This document shows positions 33,266 through 43,917 of a stretch of DNA of 64,000 nt, one piece after another. The stretch is from the NCBI RefSeq assembly GCF_004761975.1, contig NZ_RQII01000048.1, forward strand, positions 17,723 to 81,722, written 5' to 3'. How positions within the stretch are numbered: position 1 is the first letter of the stretch; each line of letters starts with the position of its first letter. Position numbers and translations under genes: made by a program. Source of the stretch: Planococcus koreensis. Lineage in GTDB: Bacteria > Bacillota > Bacilli > Bacillales_A > Planococcaceae. The notes beneath the pieces were generated by a model, which did no database searches, was not told the DNA's origin, and saw nothing but the letters and a program-made list of their open reading frames with translations.

Positions 33266-33425
33266 CTTGTTGCCGGGGCTAAACGGGCACTTCCACTTTT
33301 CTATGTGTCCAGTTGCAGTGCCCAGCCCCTCGAGTCGCTTCAGCCTGTCCAGCAATGGCAAAGAGCGCCATTACCGGCCAGGCCTCCAGCGCTTGTCGGG
33401 GCTAAACGGGCACACCCGCTTTTCT
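33266..33425. repeat. Intergenic repeat element with two copies of a GGGGCTAAACGGGCAC unit
   Basis: Two direct copies of GGGGCTAAACGGGCAC occur at 33275-33290 and 33398-33413, each followed by a CACTTTTCT-like tail. Between them GTGCCCAGCCCC (33318-33329) is complementary to either copy (GGGGCT and GGGCAC with an AAAC bulge). The string CCCAGCCCCTCGAGTCGCTT looks like a repeat widely spread in Bacillales intergenic DNA (recall only). No gene is visible here. Confidence 0.7.
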
Positions 33426-33453
33426 TTGCTTAAGGCTTGGAATGTTGTACAAT
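33426..33453 (+). promoter_or_regulatory. Candidate promoter for lepB-rbgA
   Basis: TTGCTT at 33426-33431, a 16-base spacer and TACAAT at 33448-33453, 30 bases before the lepB ATG. It abuts the repeat element. Confidence 0.45.
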
Positions 33454-33482
33454 TACAGTAGAATGTTTGGGGAGGAACGCGC

Positions 33483-34040
33483 ATGGAACGTGAAGTTAAA
33501 CAGAAGAATGAGGTTTGGGAATGGTCAAAGGCGCTGTTGATTGCGTTCGGGCTTGCGGCAATTATTCGTGTTTTCTTTTTTACTCCAATTGTAGTGGATG
33601 GCGAATCAATGATGCCGACCTTGGAGCATGGCGACCGTATGATTGTCAACAAAATCGGCTATTCGGTAGGAGAGCCTGACCGATTCGATATCATCGTTTT
33701 TCATGCGCCTGAAGAAAAAGATTATATTAAGCGGATCATTGGCTTGCCGGGAGATCACATCGCTTATGAAAATGATCAGCTGTTTATTAATGGGCAAGCG
33801 GTGGAAGAGCCTTATTTGGATATTTACAAAGAAGGCATCACCGGCACATTGACAGAGGATTTTACGCTTGAAGAAAAAATCAATGAGAGTACGATACCTG
33901 AAGGTTATGTTTTCGTTATGGGAGACAACCGGAGAGCAAGCAAAGACAGCCGGCATATTGGTATAGTGCCAATGGATGACGTCATCGGTAATACGAGTTT
34001 CGTATTTTGGCCGATGGAAGAAGCAGGGCTCGTTAACTAA
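33483..34040 (+). CDS. lepB: Signal peptidase I
   Basis: Membrane-bound protease cutting signal peptides from exported proteins. One N-terminal membrane helix (about residues 16-36, [17 protein letters not shown]) anchors it; the nucleophile S42 is in DGESMMPTL and the general base K83 in [12 protein letters not shown], with the box [16 protein letters not shown] later. The 185-residue length is that of SipS-type enzymes. It sits between rplS and rbgA, a position known in some Bacillales but not in B. subtilis as I recall. GGGGAGG precedes ATG, and rbgA follows after 11 bases. Confidence 0.95.
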   Translation: MEREVKQKNEVWEWSKALLIAFGLAAIIRVFFFTPIVVDGESMMPTLEHGDRMIVNKIGYSVGEPDRFDIIVFHAPEEKDYIKRIIGLPGDHIAYENDQLFINGQAVEEPYLDIYKEGITGTLTEDFTLEEKINESTIPEGYVFVMGDNRRASKDSRHIGIVPMDDVIGNTSFVFWPMEEAGLVN

Positions 34041-34051
34041 GGAGTGTTTTT

Positions 34052-34918
34052 ATGACGATACAATGGTTTCCAGGGCATATGGCCAAAGCAAGAAGAGAAG
34101 TAACGGAAAAACTGAAGCTGGTCGACATCATTTTTGAACTGGTGGATGCCCGTCTTCCTTTATCCTCGCGCAATCCAATGATTGATCAAGTGATCCAGCA
34201 CAAACCCCGGCTGATCATTTTGAACAAAATGGACATGGCCGATGAAACAGAAACAAAGAAATGGATCCGCTATTTCGAAGGGCAGGGTACACGTGCAGTT
34301 GCAATTAATTCCCTAGAAGGAAGAGGGCTGCAGGCGGTGACGAAAGCTTCGAAGGAAATTCTCGAAGACAAATGGAGCCGCATGATCGCCAAGGGCATTA
34401 AGCCGCGTGCCATCCGCGCAATGATTGTCGGCATTCCGAACGTTGGGAAGTCCACGCTGATCAACCGGCTGTCGAAAAAAAGCTTGGCTAAAACAGGAAA
34501 CATGCCTGGAGTGACCAAAGCACAGCAATGGATAAAAGTCGGCAAGGAAATCGAACTTTTGGATACGCCGGGTATTTTGTGGCCGAAATTCGAAGATCAG
34601 GAAATCGGCTTTAAGCTGGCGGTGACGGGAGCGATTAAAGACTCTGTCATCCAAATGCAGGAGCTGGCGATTTACGCATTGAAATTCCTTGAACAACGGT
34701 ATCCCGAGCGGCTGAAAGAGCGCTACGGCATTGATGGCGTGGATGATGAAATCGTCAATACTTTTGACGCGATCGGCAAAAGACGCAGTTTCGTATCACC
34801 GGACGGCGAAGTGGATTACGAAATGACCGCTGAGGCGATTGTCCGTGATATCCGCAATCAATACTTAGGGCGGGTCACGTTCGATTACCGTGACGAAATG
34901 ATTGTCAAAGAAGAATGA
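34052..34918 (+). CDS. rbgA: Ribosome biogenesis GTPase RbgA (YlqF)
   Basis: Circularly permuted GTPase needed for late 50S assembly. The N-terminus [16 protein letters not shown] is a family signature including the catalytic histidine. The G motifs come as ILNKMDMAD (G4), then [14 protein letters not shown] (G1), then [10 protein letters not shown] (G3). A C-terminal ANTAR-like domain follows. The 288-residue length fits. A terminator lies directly after the stop. Confidence 0.96.
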   Translation: MTIQWFPGHMAKARREVTEKLKLVDIIFELVDARLPLSSRNPMIDQVIQHKPRLIILNKMDMADETETKKWIRYFEGQGTRAVAINSLEGRGLQAVTKASKEILEDKWSRMIAKGIKPRAIRAMIVGIPNVGKSTLINRLSKKSLAKTGNMPGVTKAQQWIKVGKEIELLDTPGILWPKFEDQEIGFKLAVTGAIKDSVIQMQELAIYALKFLEQRYPERLKERYGIDGVDDEIVNTFDAIGKRRSFVSPDGEVDYEMTAEAIVRDIRNQYLGRVTFDYRDEMIVKEE

Positions 34919-34922
34919 CGCT

Positions 34923-34960
34923 AAGGGCTGATTCCGTGAAACTGGGGTCAGCCCTTTTTT
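34923..34960 (+). terminator. Terminator after rbgA
   Basis: AAGGGCTGA pairs with TCAGCCCTT, with further CC/GG pairs inside, followed by TTTTTT. Confidence 0.9.
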
Positions 34961-35010
34961 ATTGCCCGCAGTTATTTGGTGTAGAAACAGCAAGAGAAAG
35001 GGAGAGGCTT

Positions 35011-35790
35011 ATGCTGACAAGTGAAGCAATCAAAAAGCGGCTGGCGGCGGAAACCGACTGGCAGCCGTGGATGGACGAATTGCAGGAAGATGGACGGAAG
35101 TCAGTACAGGCCGCGTTGAAAAGCTGGCAGCGGAAAAAAGGGCTGCACGACAAATTATGGTTTGAACACGACGGGAAAATGTCATTTGACCAATCGTTCA
35201 AAGCGGATCCTGGCGAACGGGTCTGTGGAATTGACGAAGCGGGGCGGGGGCCGCTCGCTGGCCCAGTCGTAACGGCAGCTGTCATATTGCCGGACGACTG
35301 CAGCGCGCTGATCGGGCTGGACGACTCGAAGAAAATTCCGGCAGCCAAACGCAGGCTATTAGCGCAGCTCATCAAAGAGCAGGCTATTAGCTATGCTATA
35401 CATATTCAGCCGCCTGAGAAAATCGATGAATTGAATATCTATCAGGCGACAAAGCAATCGATGTCTCAAGCCGCCATGAACCTTGATCCGGCACCTGACA
35501 TCATATTGGCTGACGCGATGTCGCTGGACATCGGCATTCGCTGCGAATCCATTATTAAAGGCGATGCAAAAAGCCTGAGCATCGCCGCTGCATCGATTCT
35601 GGCTAAAACGGCGCGGGACGCCATCATGGACGATTACGCGGAATTGTTTCCGTCTTACGGTTTTGAAAAGCATTCAGGCTACGGCACAAAAGACCATCTT
35701 CTCGCACTGGAACGTGTCGGCCCCTGTCCCATCCACCGAAAAACGTTTGAGCCAATAAAATCGATGAATGCAGATAAAAACGCTGAATAG
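35011..35790 (+). CDS. rnhB: Ribonuclease HII
   Basis: Removes ribonucleotides from DNA and RNA-DNA hybrids. Family motif GIDEAGRGPLAGPVVTAAV contains the first two acidic catalytic residues; DDSKKIPAAKRR, ILADAMSLDIG and HSGYGTKDHL follow. ATG 35011 has AAAGGGAGAGG just before it and gives 259 residues, matching the family; a longer in-frame reading back to 34915 runs through the rbgA terminator and is rejected. In B. subtilis ylqG and ylqH follow; here sucC does. Confidence 0.95.
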   Translation: MLTSEAIKKRLAAETDWQPWMDELQEDGRKSVQAALKSWQRKKGLHDKLWFEHDGKMSFDQSFKADPGERVCGIDEAGRGPLAGPVVTAAVILPDDCSALIGLDDSKKIPAAKRRLLAQLIKEQAISYAIHIQPPEKIDELNIYQATKQSMSQAAMNLDPAPDIILADAMSLDIGIRCESIIKGDAKSLSIAAASILAKTARDAIMDDYAELFPSYGFEKHSGYGTKDHLLALERVGPCPIHRKTFEPIKSMNADKNAE

Positions 35791-35841
35791 CACCGGAAAT
35801 GCGTGAATATTTGAAGTTTTTTGCAGTATAGCCGACAACTG

Positions 35842-35870
35842 TGGACATTTTATGGCAACTTTAATACAAT
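35842..35870 (+). promoter_or_regulatory. Promoter of sucC-sucD
   Basis: TGGACA (5/6 match) at 35842-35847 and TACAAT (5/6) at 35865-35870 with an ideal 17-base spacer, 50 bases before the sucC ATG. Confidence 0.75.
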
Positions 35871-35919
35871 GGTAAAGGCAATAAAATTACGATACAGATG
35901 TTTGATTGGAGGACGAAAG

Positions 35920-37080
35920 ATGAATATCCATGAATATCAGGGAAAACAGATCCTAAAACAATATGGAGTAGCAGTTCCTGAAGGCTATGTTGCTTTTTCT
36001 CCGGAAGAAGCTGTCAAAGCTGCAAAAGAACTTGGTACTGAAGTTGTTGTGGTGAAAGCCCAGATCCACGCAGGTGGCCGCGGGAAAGCAGGCGGCGTTA
36101 AGCTTGCTAAGAACTTGGATGAAGTGCGCGCTTATGCGAAAGAGCTTCTTGGAAAAGTGCTCGTTACACATCAGACTGGTCCTGAAGGCAAAGAAATTAA
36201 ACGCCTGTATATCGAAGCAGGAAGCAGCATCGAAAAAGAATACTACCTTGGATTGGTTCTTGACCGCGAAACTTCACGTGTAACTCTTATGGGTTCTGAA
36301 GAAGGCGGAATGGACATCGAGGAAGTAGCAGCAAACAATCCGGAGCGCCTCTTCTACGAAGAAATCGACCCGGTTGTCGGCTTGACTGGCTTCCAGGCCC
36401 GCCGCATGGCTTACAACATGAACATCCCGACCAAACTTGTCAACAAAGCAGCTAAATTGATGTTGGGCCTTTACCAGGCGTACATCGAAAAAGATGCAGC
36501 AATCGTTGAGATTAATCCTTTGGTTGTTACAGGAGACGGACAAGTAGTAGCATTGGATGCGAAATTCAACTTCGATGCAAATGCTCTTTACCGCCACCAG
36601 GACATCATGGAAATGCGCGACTACGATGAAGAAGATCCAAAAGAAATCGAAGCTTCCAAGTATGACTTGAGCTACATTTCTTTAGACGGGAACATCGGCT
36701 GTATGGTTAACGGCGCCGGACTTGCTATGGCAACTATGGACACGATCAACTATTACGGCGGAACACCCGCTAACTTCCTTGACGTTGGGGGCGGTGCGAC
36801 CGCTGAGAAAGTAACGGAAGCATTCAAGATCATTCTTTCTGATAAGAATGTAAAAGGGATCTTCGTTAACATTTTCGGCGGAATCATGAAGTGTGACATC
36901 ATTGCTGAAGGCGTTATTCAAGCAGCAAAAGAAGTCAGCTTGAGCGTACCTCTAGTTGTTCGTCTTGAAGGAACAAACGTTGAACTTGGCAAAAAACTGC
37001 TGAACGAATCAGGTCTTGATATCGTCGCTGCCGGCACTATGGCAGAAGGCGCTAAAAAGATCGTAGAACTTGTAGGCTAA
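35920..37080 (+). CDS. sucC: Succinyl-CoA synthetase, beta subunit
   Basis: ATP-grasp subunit of the TCA-cycle enzyme that makes ATP from succinyl-CoA. It starts [22 protein letters not shown], then [30 protein letters not shown], and [17 protein letters not shown] 35920 follows TTGGAGGACG and gives 386 residues, the normal length; the upstream in-frame extension covers the promoter. sucD follows at 17 bases. Confidence 0.97.
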   Translation: MNIHEYQGKQILKQYGVAVPEGYVAFSPEEAVKAAKELGTEVVVVKAQIHAGGRGKAGGVKLAKNLDEVRAYAKELLGKVLVTHQTGPEGKEIKRLYIEAGSSIEKEYYLGLVLDRETSRVTLMGSEEGGMDIEEVAANNPERLFYEEIDPVVGLTGFQARRMAYNMNIPTKLVNKAAKLMLGLYQAYIEKDAAIVEINPLVVTGDGQVVALDAKFNFDANALYRHQDIMEMRDYDEEDPKEIEASKYDLSYISLDGNIGCMVNGAGLAMATMDTINYYGGTPANFLDVGGGATAEKVTEAFKIILSDKNVKGIFVNIFGGIMKCDIIAEGVIQAAKEVSLSVPLVVRLEGTNVELGKKLLNESGLDIVAAGTMAEGAKKIVELVG

Positions 37081-37097
37081 GAAGGGCAGGGACAAAA

Positions 37098-38000
37098 ATG
37101 AGCGTATATATTAATAAAGACACGAAAGTGCTTGTACAAGGAATTACAGGGTCAACTGCCCTTTTCCATACAAAGCAAATGTTAGAATATGGCACTAAAA
37201 TCGTTGCTGGGGTAACTCCTGGCAAAGGCGGCACTGAAGTTGAAGGCGTACCTGTATTCAACACAGTTGAAGATGCTGTCAAAGCGACAGGAGCAAACGT
37301 TTCTGTAATTTATGTACCGGCTCCTTTTGCTGCCGATGCAATTCTTGAAGCGGTTGAAGCTGAACTTGATATGGCGATCTGCATCACTGAACACATTCCG
37401 GTTTTGGATATGGTTAAAGTGAAACGCTATATGGAAGGCAAGAAAACTCGCCTAGTAGGACCGAACTGCCCTGGAGTCATCACTCCGGACGAGTGCAAAA
37501 TCGGGATCATGCCTGGCTACATCCATAAAAAAGGACATGTTGGCGTTGTTTCACGCTCAGGTACTTTGACGTATGAAGCGACACACCAATTGTCTCAAGA
37601 AGGCATCGGCCAATCGACTGCTGTGGGAATCGGCGGAGATCCGGTCAACGGAACAAACTTCATCGATGTCTTGAAAGAATTCAATGAAGACGAAGATACT
37701 TACGCGGTCGTCATGATCGGTGAAATCGGCGGAACAGCTGAAGAAGAAGCTGCTGCGTGGGTTAAAGAAAACATGACAAAACCGGTTGTCGGCTTTATCG
37801 GCGGACAAACGGCTCCTGAAGGAAAACGCATGGGCCACGCTGGCGCCATCATTTCTGGAGGAAAAGGGACTGCTGCTGACAAGATCAAAGCAATGAACGC
37901 TGCTGGGATCCAAGTTGCAGAAACTCCATCTGTAATCGGCGAAACTTTAATCCGAGTCATTAAAGAAAATGGCTTGTATGATCGCTGCAAAACACATTAA
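37098..38000 (+). CDS. sucD: Succinyl-CoA synthetase, alpha subunit
   Basis: CoA-binding subunit with the phosphorylated histidine, H247 in [16 protein letters not shown]. The N-terminal Rossmann part has [16 protein letters not shown], and [10 protein letters not shown] follows in the middle. 300 residues, full length. Strong GAAGGGCAGGG ribosome site. The sucCD operon ends at a clear terminator. Confidence 0.97.
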   Translation: MSVYINKDTKVLVQGITGSTALFHTKQMLEYGTKIVAGVTPGKGGTEVEGVPVFNTVEDAVKATGANVSVIYVPAPFAADAILEAVEAELDMAICITEHIPVLDMVKVKRYMEGKKTRLVGPNCPGVITPDECKIGIMPGYIHKKGHVGVVSRSGTLTYEATHQLSQEGIGQSTAVGIGGDPVNGTNFIDVLKEFNEDEDTYAVVMIGEIGGTAEEEAAAWVKENMTKPVVGFIGGQTAPEGKRMGHAGAIISGGKGTAADKIKAMNAAGIQVAETPSVIGETLIRVIKENGLYDRCKTH

Positions 38001-38009
38001 TATAAGAGT

Positions 38010-38043
38010 AAGGCGCATCAAGCTGATGCGCCTTCTTTTTTTA
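38010..38043 (+). terminator. Terminator after sucD
   Basis: AAGGCGCATCA pairs with TGATGCGCCTT around AGC, followed by CTTTTTTT. Confidence 0.95.
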
Positions 38044-38065
38044 CTGAAATTTGAGGAGGAATGGA

Positions 38066-38958
38066 ATGGACAAATTGTTTGTGCAAAGATTGAACGCATT
38101 GCATTATGTGTATCCAAAACCGTTGAACCGGCTGTCAAAACTGATGGCAGATGACGAAGAGCTTGAGAAGCTGAGCCGCAGAAGCGTCTTGGAACTCGCA
38201 TTTTTGCTGAATGTGAAAGAACAGCAAGCGCATGATTTGAAAAAAGCCTATACAGAAGCGCTCGATATCCCTTTTGAAAGCCTCTACCGAAAATACAAGA
38301 TAACCCCCATATCTTTTCTCCATCCGCATTACCCCAAATCATTGCTGGAACTGATCGATCCTCCAGCCATCCTATACGCTAAAGGCCGAACAGAACTGCT
38401 GCTCGTGCCGCAAAAGATAGCCGTAATTGGCTCGCGCAAGGCTTCATCCTATTCCCGCAAAGCAATGGACACAATATTGCCCGTTTTAACCCAGCATGAA
38501 TTTTTAATTGTCAGCGGCTTGGCAAAAGGGGCCGATGCAATGGCCCACGAAATTGCCATAAATTCAGGCGGTGAGACAATTGCAGTCGCTGGCAGCGGAT
38601 TTTGCATCCGTATCCAAAAGAAAACATGGCACTGAATATTATAATAGAAGAAAAATTTTTATCAATTACGGAATATCCACCCTATATGCAGCCGAAACGC
38701 TGGAATTTCCCGATGCGCAACCGGATTATCAGCGGCTTGTCTTGCGGCGTCCTGGTTACGGAAGCGCAAGTGAAAAGCGGGACGCTGAGCACGATTGAGC
38801 ACGCCCTTGACCACGGCAAGGACGTTTTCGCGGTGCCGGGAGATATCTTTTCGGGTTTGTCAGAGGGACCGCATAAACTTATCTCAGAAGGCGCAAAACC
38901 GGTATGGAACGGCGATCAGATTCTGGATGAATACCGGCAATTGAGAGCTGAAAAATAA
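38066..38958 (+). CDS. dprA: DNA processing protein DprA, interrupted by a single-base deletion
   Basis: DprA loads RecA on incoming single-stranded DNA during transformation. An N-terminal helical domain precedes the Rossmann core: IAVIGSRKASSYSRKA, IVSGLAKGADAMAHEIA, GETIAVAGSG. The frame breaks in the TTTT run at 38600-38603; one more T gives AGSGFLHPYPKENMAL, and the rest (IISGLSCGVLVTEAQ, KSGTLSTIEHALDHGKDVF, AVPGDIFSGLSEGPHKLI) continues in the next frame to 38958. The repaired protein has 297 residues. ATG 38066 follows TGAGGAGG. DprA is dispensable for growth, so a true mutation is possible, but four sister errors in the window argue otherwise. Confidence 0.9.
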
Positions 38959-39028
38959 TTCAGTAAAATGAAAAGCCTTGCAATCCGGTAAAATCTGTTA
39001 TACATTTTGCAACAGGTAATTCTTTTAT

Positions 39029-39499
39029 ATAAGTTGAGCTAATAAGTAACTTATTGAGCACCGCTCAAGACGCTTTGGGCAGAGCAAAGACGATTGCTCC
39101 TGCGCAAGCTCGTCGCAAAGGAGTCGCCAAAAGTACCTGGCACCTCCTTGGCTCTCGCAAAAAAGCCAGGCAAAGAACGCCTGTCTTTCTGCAAAAACCT
39201 TCTGCTTCTGCATCGCTTCGCTAGCTTCGAAGCAAAGGAAATGGTCCAAATTTCATTTGGCCATTTCCTTGCCTAGCCCTTTGCCGCGCTTTCGCTGGAT
39301 AAGCTCTTTAGGAATAAAATAAGCTTTTTTGGATCTGTTATTTTCTGGATACGGAGCAAAAGTGCCGAGACGCCTGCGGGATAGCGAGACAGCCGAGACC
39401 CCGGAAGAAGCGAAGCGACTGAGGAGGCCCGGCGCTCGCCCGCGGCAAGCGAGGCAGTTTTGCGCAGTATCAACAGCATGAATCCTAAGTTCAACTTAT
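39029..39499. repeat. Possible inserted element between dprA and topA, bounded by short inverted repeats
   Basis: The 580-base gap between dprA and topA has no recognised gene. ATAAGTTGA at 39029-39037 and its complement TCAACTTAT at 39491-39499 bound a patchy, GC-richer stretch with many internal palindromes. The right half (about 39340-39480) has GACGCCTGCGGGATAGCGAGAC and CGCCCGCGGCAAGCGAGGC-type phrases like those near 13580. No target duplication or transposase is evident, so mobility is only a guess. Confidence 0.4.
39232..39272. repeat. Long hairpin in the dprA-topA gap
   Basis: GCAAAGGAAATGG-t-CCAAAT and ATTTGG-CCATTTCCTTGC fold back on each other with a TTC loop: about 18 pairs with two single-base bulges. 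There is no T tract on either side, so it is not a usual terminator. Confidence 0.75.
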
Positions 39500-39538
39500 T
39501 TAGATAATTTTAAGAAACCTCTATGAGGAGGAATAGTC

Positions 39539-41608
39539 ATGTCGGATTTTTTGGTCATAGTCGAGTCGCCAGCAAAGGCGAAAACAATTGAACGCTATTT
39601 AGGTAAAAAGTACAAAGTCCGGGCATCGCTCGGCCATCTGCGTGATTTGCCCCGAAGCCAAATGGGTGTGGATGTTGAAAATAATTACGAACCCCGCTAT
39701 ATTACGATCCGGGGAAAAGGGCCTATTTTGCAAGACTTGAAAAAAGAAGCGAAAAAAGCGAAAAAAGTCTTTCTTGCAGCTGACCCGGATCGCGAAGGTG
39801 AAGCGATTGCTTGGCATTTGGCGACTGCGCTGGGTGTCGACCAGGACTCGGATTGCCGAGTCGTGTTCAACGAAATTACGAAAGATGCGATCAAAGAGTC
39901 ATTTAAACATCCGCGAAAAATCGATATGGATTTAGTGGATGCCCAGCAGGCACGGCGTATACTTGACCGCTTAGTCGGTTATAGCATCAGCCCGCTGCTT
40001 TGGAAAAAAGTCAAAAAAGGCTTATCGGCCGGCCGCGTGCAATCTGTCGCGCTTCGTTTGGTCATCGACCGTGAAAACGAAATCAAGAATTTTGAACCCG
40101 AAGAATATTGGTCGATTACGGGTGAATTCGAAAAAGCGAAAAAGAAATTCGAAGCCCAGTTCTACGGCACTACAAAAGAGAAGTTGAAATTGCAGAACGA
40201 AGAAGATGTCAAAGCTGTAATGGCTACCATCAAAGGCGAGGACTTCAATGTAAACCGCGTTGTTAAAAAGGAAAGAAAGAGAAATCCTTCCCCTTCTTTT
40301 ACAACTTCATCCCTTCAGCAAGAGGCTGCCCGCAAATTGAATTTCCGTGCGAAAAAAACGATGATGCTTGCCCAACAGTTGTACGAAGGTATTGCAGTAG
40401 GCAAAGAAGGCATTACGGGTTTGATCACTTATATGCGTACAGACTCAACCCGAATTTCGGATACGGCTAAAAAAGACGCGCTGGATTTCATCAATAGCAA
40501 TTATGGCAACGATTACGCGACGAAGACAACTGCGGCTAAGCAATCGGCGAAGTCGCAGGACGCCCACGAAGCGGTGCGCCCGACAAGCGTCATGCGCACA
40601 CCGGAATCGATGAAAAGCATTTTGTCGCGTGACTTGCACCGCTTGTACAAATTGATCTGGGATCGTTTTGTCGCAAGCCAAATGTCTCCGGCAGTCCTGG
40701 ATACGGTCATGGCCGAACTGCAGAACGGCGAGGCGGTATTCCGCGCAAACGGTTCGCAGGTGAAGTTCCCTGGATTCATGAAGCTTTATATTGAAGGAAC
40801 TGATGACCAGACGGAAGACAAAGACAATATTTTGCCTGAAATGGCGGAAGGTGATATTGTAAAAGCTGTCGGCATTGAGCCGAAGCAGCATTTCACACAG
40901 CCGCCTCCACGCTTTACTGAAGCCCGCCTGGTGCGCACGCTCGAAGAGTTGGGAATAGGCCGTCCATCAACATATGCACCTACGCTTGATACGATTCAAA
41001 AGCGTGGTTATGTAGCGCTTGATGCGAAACGTTTTATCCCGACGGAACTTGGTGAAATTGTTCACGCACTTGTACTCGAATTCTTCCCGGATATCTTGAA
41101 TATCGAATTTACTGCCAAAATGGAACACGATCTGGACAGTGTTGAAGAAGGCGAAATCGATTGGCGGAAAATCATTGATGTGTTCTTCAAGGATTTTGAA
41201 AAACACGTTGAAGTGGCTGAAAATGAAATGGAGAAAGTGCAGATCAAAGATGAACCCGCTGGTGAAGATTGTGAACTTTGCGGATCGCCGATGGTTTATA
41301 AACTGGGGCGCTACGGTAAATTCATGGCATGCAGCAATTTCCCCGATTGCCGCAATACAAAGGCAATCGTAAAACATATCGGTGTAACTTGCCCGACGTG
41401 CAAAAAAGGTGAAATCGTTGAACGGAAGAGCAAAAAACGCCGTATATTCTATGGCTGCGACCGCTACCCGGAATGTGAATTTGTGTCATGGGATAAACCG
41501 ATTGAACGGCCGTGCCCGAAATGCAGCGAGCTGCTGGTGGAGAAGAAAGTGAAAAAAGGCGTTCAAATCACTTGTACGAAATGCGATTATAAAGAAGAAG
41601 TTCAATAA
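39539..41608 (+). CDS. topA: DNA topoisomerase I
   Basis: Relaxes negative supercoils. TOPRIM domain with [15 protein letters not shown] and the acidic [13 protein letters not shown] near residue 82; active-site tyrosine Y298 in [14 protein letters not shown]. Three C-terminal zinc-ribbon modules follow: [34 protein letters not shown] and [16 protein letters not shown], each with a paired CxxC or CxxxxxC. 689 residues, full length. GAGGAGG precedes ATG. trmFO follows after 19 bases. Confidence 0.97.
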   Translation: MSDFLVIVESPAKAKTIERYLGKKYKVRASLGHLRDLPRSQMGVDVENNYEPRYITIRGKGPILQDLKKEAKKAKKVFLAADPDREGEAIAWHLATALGVDQDSDCRVVFNEITKDAIKESFKHPRKIDMDLVDAQQARRILDRLVGYSISPLLWKKVKKGLSAGRVQSVALRLVIDRENEIKNFEPEEYWSITGEFEKAKKKFEAQFYGTTKEKLKLQNEEDVKAVMATIKGEDFNVNRVVKKERKRNPSPSFTTSSLQQEAARKLNFRAKKTMMLAQQLYEGIAVGKEGITGLITYMRTDSTRISDTAKKDALDFINSNYGNDYATKTTAAKQSAKSQDAHEAVRPTSVMRTPESMKSILSRDLHRLYKLIWDRFVASQMSPAVLDTVMAELQNGEAVFRANGSQVKFPGFMKLYIEGTDDQTEDKDNILPEMAEGDIVKAVGIEPKQHFTQPPPRFTEARLVRTLEELGIGRPSTYAPTLDTIQKRGYVALDAKRFIPTELGEIVHALVLEFFPDILNIEFTAKMEHDLDSVEEGEIDWRKIIDVFFKDFEKHVEVAENEMEKVQIKDEPAGEDCELCGSPMVYKLGRYGKFMACSNFPDCRNTKAIVKHIGVTCPTCKKGEIVERKSKKRRIFYGCDRYPECEFVSWDKPIERPCPKCSELLVEKKVKKGVQITCTKCDYKEEVQ

Positions 41609-41627
41609 TTGATAGAGGTGTTTAGAA

Positions 41628-42938
41628 ATGACAAAATACGTTAATATCATCGGTGCTGGCTTAGCTGGCAGTGAAGCAGCATGGCAAGTAGCTAAACGCG
41701 GCGTCAACGTGCGCCTGTACGAAATGCGTCCAGTTAAACAGACGCCAGCTCACCACACGGATAAATTTGCAGAATTGGTTTGCAGCAATTCATTGCGCGC
41801 CAATAATTTGACGAATGCTGTTGGTGTCATCAAAGAAGAAATGCGCACACTCGACTCGGTCATCATCGAGTCCGCAGATAAAGCATCTGTACCTGCTGGC
41901 GGGGCTTTGGCGGTTGACCGCCATGAATTTGCCGGCATGGTTACGGATAAAGTGCGCAATCACCCGCTCGTTGAAGTAATCAACGAAGAAGTGACCGAAA
42001 TTCCGGAAGGCATTACGATTGTTGCGACGGGACCATTGACGTCTCCGGCAATGGCGGAAAAAATCCTTGAGTTGACTGGTCAGGAATACTTGTATTTTTA
42101 TGATGCAGCGGCGCCGATTGTCGAAAAAGACAGCATTGATATGAATAAAGTCTTTTTGAAATCCCGCTACGACAAAGGGGAAGCAGCCTATTTGAACTGC
42201 CCGATGACTGAAGAAGAGTATATGCGCTTCCATACAGCATTGGTTGAAGCGGAAGTCGTGCCGTTGAAAGAATTCGAAAAAGAGATTTATTTTGAAGGAT
42301 GCATGCCGGTTGAAGTGATGGCAGCTCGCGGCGATAAGACTTTGACATTCGGTCCGATGAAACCGGTTGGACTGGAAGACCCGAAAACAGGTGAACGACC
42401 ATATGCGGTTGTTCAGCTTCGCCAAGATGATGCTGCTGGCACCCTTTATAACATCGTCGGCTTCCAGACGCATTTGAAATGGGGAGCACAAAAAGAAATC
42501 CTGAGAATGATCCCTGGCTTGGAAAATGTTGAAATCGTACGCTACGGCGTCATGCACAGAAATACATTCATCAACTCGCCGACTGTTTTAAAACCGACCT
42601 ACCAGCTTCGTTCAAACCCGAGCATCTTTTTTGCAGGGCAGATGACAGGAGTCGAAGGATACGTTGAATCAGCGGGCAGCGGCTTGCTTGCAGGCATCAA
42701 CGCTGCGAAACTGGCTCTAGGCGAGGAATTGATCGTCTTGCCGGCTGAAACGGCCTTGGGCAGCATGGCCCGCTATATTACAGAAGCAGACAGCAAGAAC
42801 TTCCAGCCGATGAACGTTAACTTCGGTTTGTTCCCGGACCTTGGCGTCCGCATCAAATCGAAGCAGGAGCGCGCTGAAAGACACGCAGAACGGGCATTGG
42901 AATCGATTCGCAATTTTGTGAATATAGTAACTGTTTGA
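41628..42938 (+). CDS. trmFO: tRNA m5U54 methyltransferase TrmFO
   Basis: Folate- and FAD-dependent enzyme (formerly gid) that makes ribothymidine at tRNA position 54. FAD-binding [14 protein letters not shown] is at residues 7-20, followed by [20 protein letters not shown] and the cysteine in [17 protein letters not shown]. The C-terminal part has [20 protein letters not shown] and [14 protein letters not shown]. 436 residues, full length. It closes at a terminator whose loop also carries a promoter. Confidence 0.97.
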   Translation: MTKYVNIIGAGLAGSEAAWQVAKRGVNVRLYEMRPVKQTPAHHTDKFAELVCSNSLRANNLTNAVGVIKEEMRTLDSVIIESADKASVPAGGALAVDRHEFAGMVTDKVRNHPLVEVINEEVTEIPEGITIVATGPLTSPAMAEKILELTGQEYLYFYDAAAPIVEKDSIDMNKVFLKSRYDKGEAAYLNCPMTEEEYMRFHTALVEAEVVPLKEFEKEIYFEGCMPVEVMAARGDKTLTFGPMKPVGLEDPKTGERPYAVVQLRQDDAAGTLYNIVGFQTHLKWGAQKEILRMIPGLENVEIVRYGVMHRNTFINSPTVLKPTYQLRSNPSIFFAGQMTGVEGYVESAGSGLLAGINAAKLALGEELIVLPAETALGSMARYITEADSKNFQPMNVNFGLFPDLGVRIKSKQERAERHAERALESIRNFVNIVTV

Positions 42939-42968
42939 TTGATAAAAGCCTCTAAATGTTGTTATAAT
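42939..42968 (+). promoter_or_regulatory. Promoter of xerC-hslV-hslU-codY, inside the trmFO terminator
   Basis: TTGATA at 42939-42944, an 18-base spacer and a perfect TATAAT at 42963-42968. The -10 overlaps the loop and the 3' arm of the terminator hairpin. The transcript would begin near 42975 and so lack the hairpin's 5' arm. Confidence 0.6.
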
Positions 42969-42980
42969 TTAGAGGCTTTT
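42944..42980 (+). terminator. Terminator after trmFO
   Basis: AAAAGCCTCTAAAT pairs with ATTTAGAGGCTTTT around a loop of about nine bases (GTTGTTATA). The 14-pair stem ends in TTTT. Confidence 0.9.
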
Positions 42981-43007
42981 GCATTGCAAAAAAAGGTGGC
43001 TTCATTA

Positions 43008-43901
43008 ATGGATAAACGGGACATGCTGAAATCTTTTATGGCCTACATTCAACTGGAAAAAAATTATTCTGAGCACACTGTCCGCCATTATGAAAAAGAT
43101 CTGGAAGATTTCTTTTTGTTTTTGGAAGGCGAAGATGCATCGGACCTGACGACGATCGAGTATTTGCATGCCAGAAATTATGTGACGAAATTATACGATG
43201 AGAAATTGTCGAGGACGACGATTTCGCGAAAAATCTCTTCGATCCGTTCGTTCTTCAAATACGGCAGCCGGGAATTCGGTTTGAGTGAAGCGGCGTTCCG
43301 CTCGCTGTACCACCCAAAAAAAGAAGAACGGCTGCCGCAGTTTTTCTATGAAGAAGAGCTGGAAGTTTTATTCCGAGCGGTGCAAGGCGATGATCATTTA
43401 TCCTTGCGCAATATGGCGTTGCTTGAATTATTGTATGCAACCGGCATGCGCGTCGGCGAATGCGTATCGATTCAGATGAAGGATTTGGACCGAACGATGC
43501 ACATTGTCAAAGTCATGGGTAAAGGGCGGAAAGAGCGTTATATCCCTTACGGCCAATTTGCCCATGATGCGTTGGAACATTATATCGAGGAAGTTCGTCC
43601 TAGACTGATGAAGAACCGGGATCATCAAGGATTATTCGTCAATAACAGAGGAGATGCGCTGACGGACCGCGGCGTCCGCCACATACTCAGCGAATGCATG
43701 AAAAAGGCGTCTGTCAACTCGGCGATTTATCCCCACATGATCCGCCATACGTTCGCCACGCATTTATTGAACAACGGGGCGGATATGAGGACGGTGCAAG
43801 AGCTGCTCGGGCATAGCCATTTGAGCTCGACTCAGGTTTATACGCATGTCACAAAAGAGCATTTAAGGAAGACGTATTTGAATAGCCATCCACGAGCTTG
43901 A
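43008..43901 (+). CDS. xerC: Tyrosine recombinase XerC (CodV)
   Basis: Acts with XerD at dif to resolve chromosome dimers. N-terminal SAM-like domain ([23 protein letters not shown]), then catalytic residues: R148 (TGMRVGE), a lysine near 174 (GKGRKER), H243 and R246 (HMIRHTF), H269 (LLGHSHL) and nucleophile Y278 (TQVYTH). ATG 43008 has AAAAGGTGG before it and gives 297 residues; an in-frame reading from 42939 would cover the terminator. Conserved position before hslV marks it as the housekeeping XerC rather than a phage integrase. Confidence 0.95.
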   Translation: MDKRDMLKSFMAYIQLEKNYSEHTVRHYEKDLEDFFLFLEGEDASDLTTIEYLHARNYVTKLYDEKLSRTTISRKISSIRSFFKYGSREFGLSEAAFRSLYHPKKEERLPQFFYEEELEVLFRAVQGDDHLSLRNMALLELLYATGMRVGECVSIQMKDLDRTMHIVKVMGKGRKERYIPYGQFAHDALEHYIEEVRPRLMKNRDHQGLFVNNRGDALTDRGVRHILSECMKKASVNSAIYPHMIRHTFATHLLNNGADMRTVQELLGHSHLSSTQVYTHVTKEHLRKTYLNSHPRA

Positions 43902-43917
43902 AGAGGAGGACTTTGAA

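Noticed and set aside
39025..39276. Small open frames on both strands (60 and 74 codons) between dprA and topA
   Set aside because: They overlap each other in palindromic DNA, lack ribosome sites, and look like chance frames in a repeat element.
43008..43901. Phage-type integrase
   Set aside because: Conserved position before hslV-hslU-codY and length identify it as chromosomal XerC.
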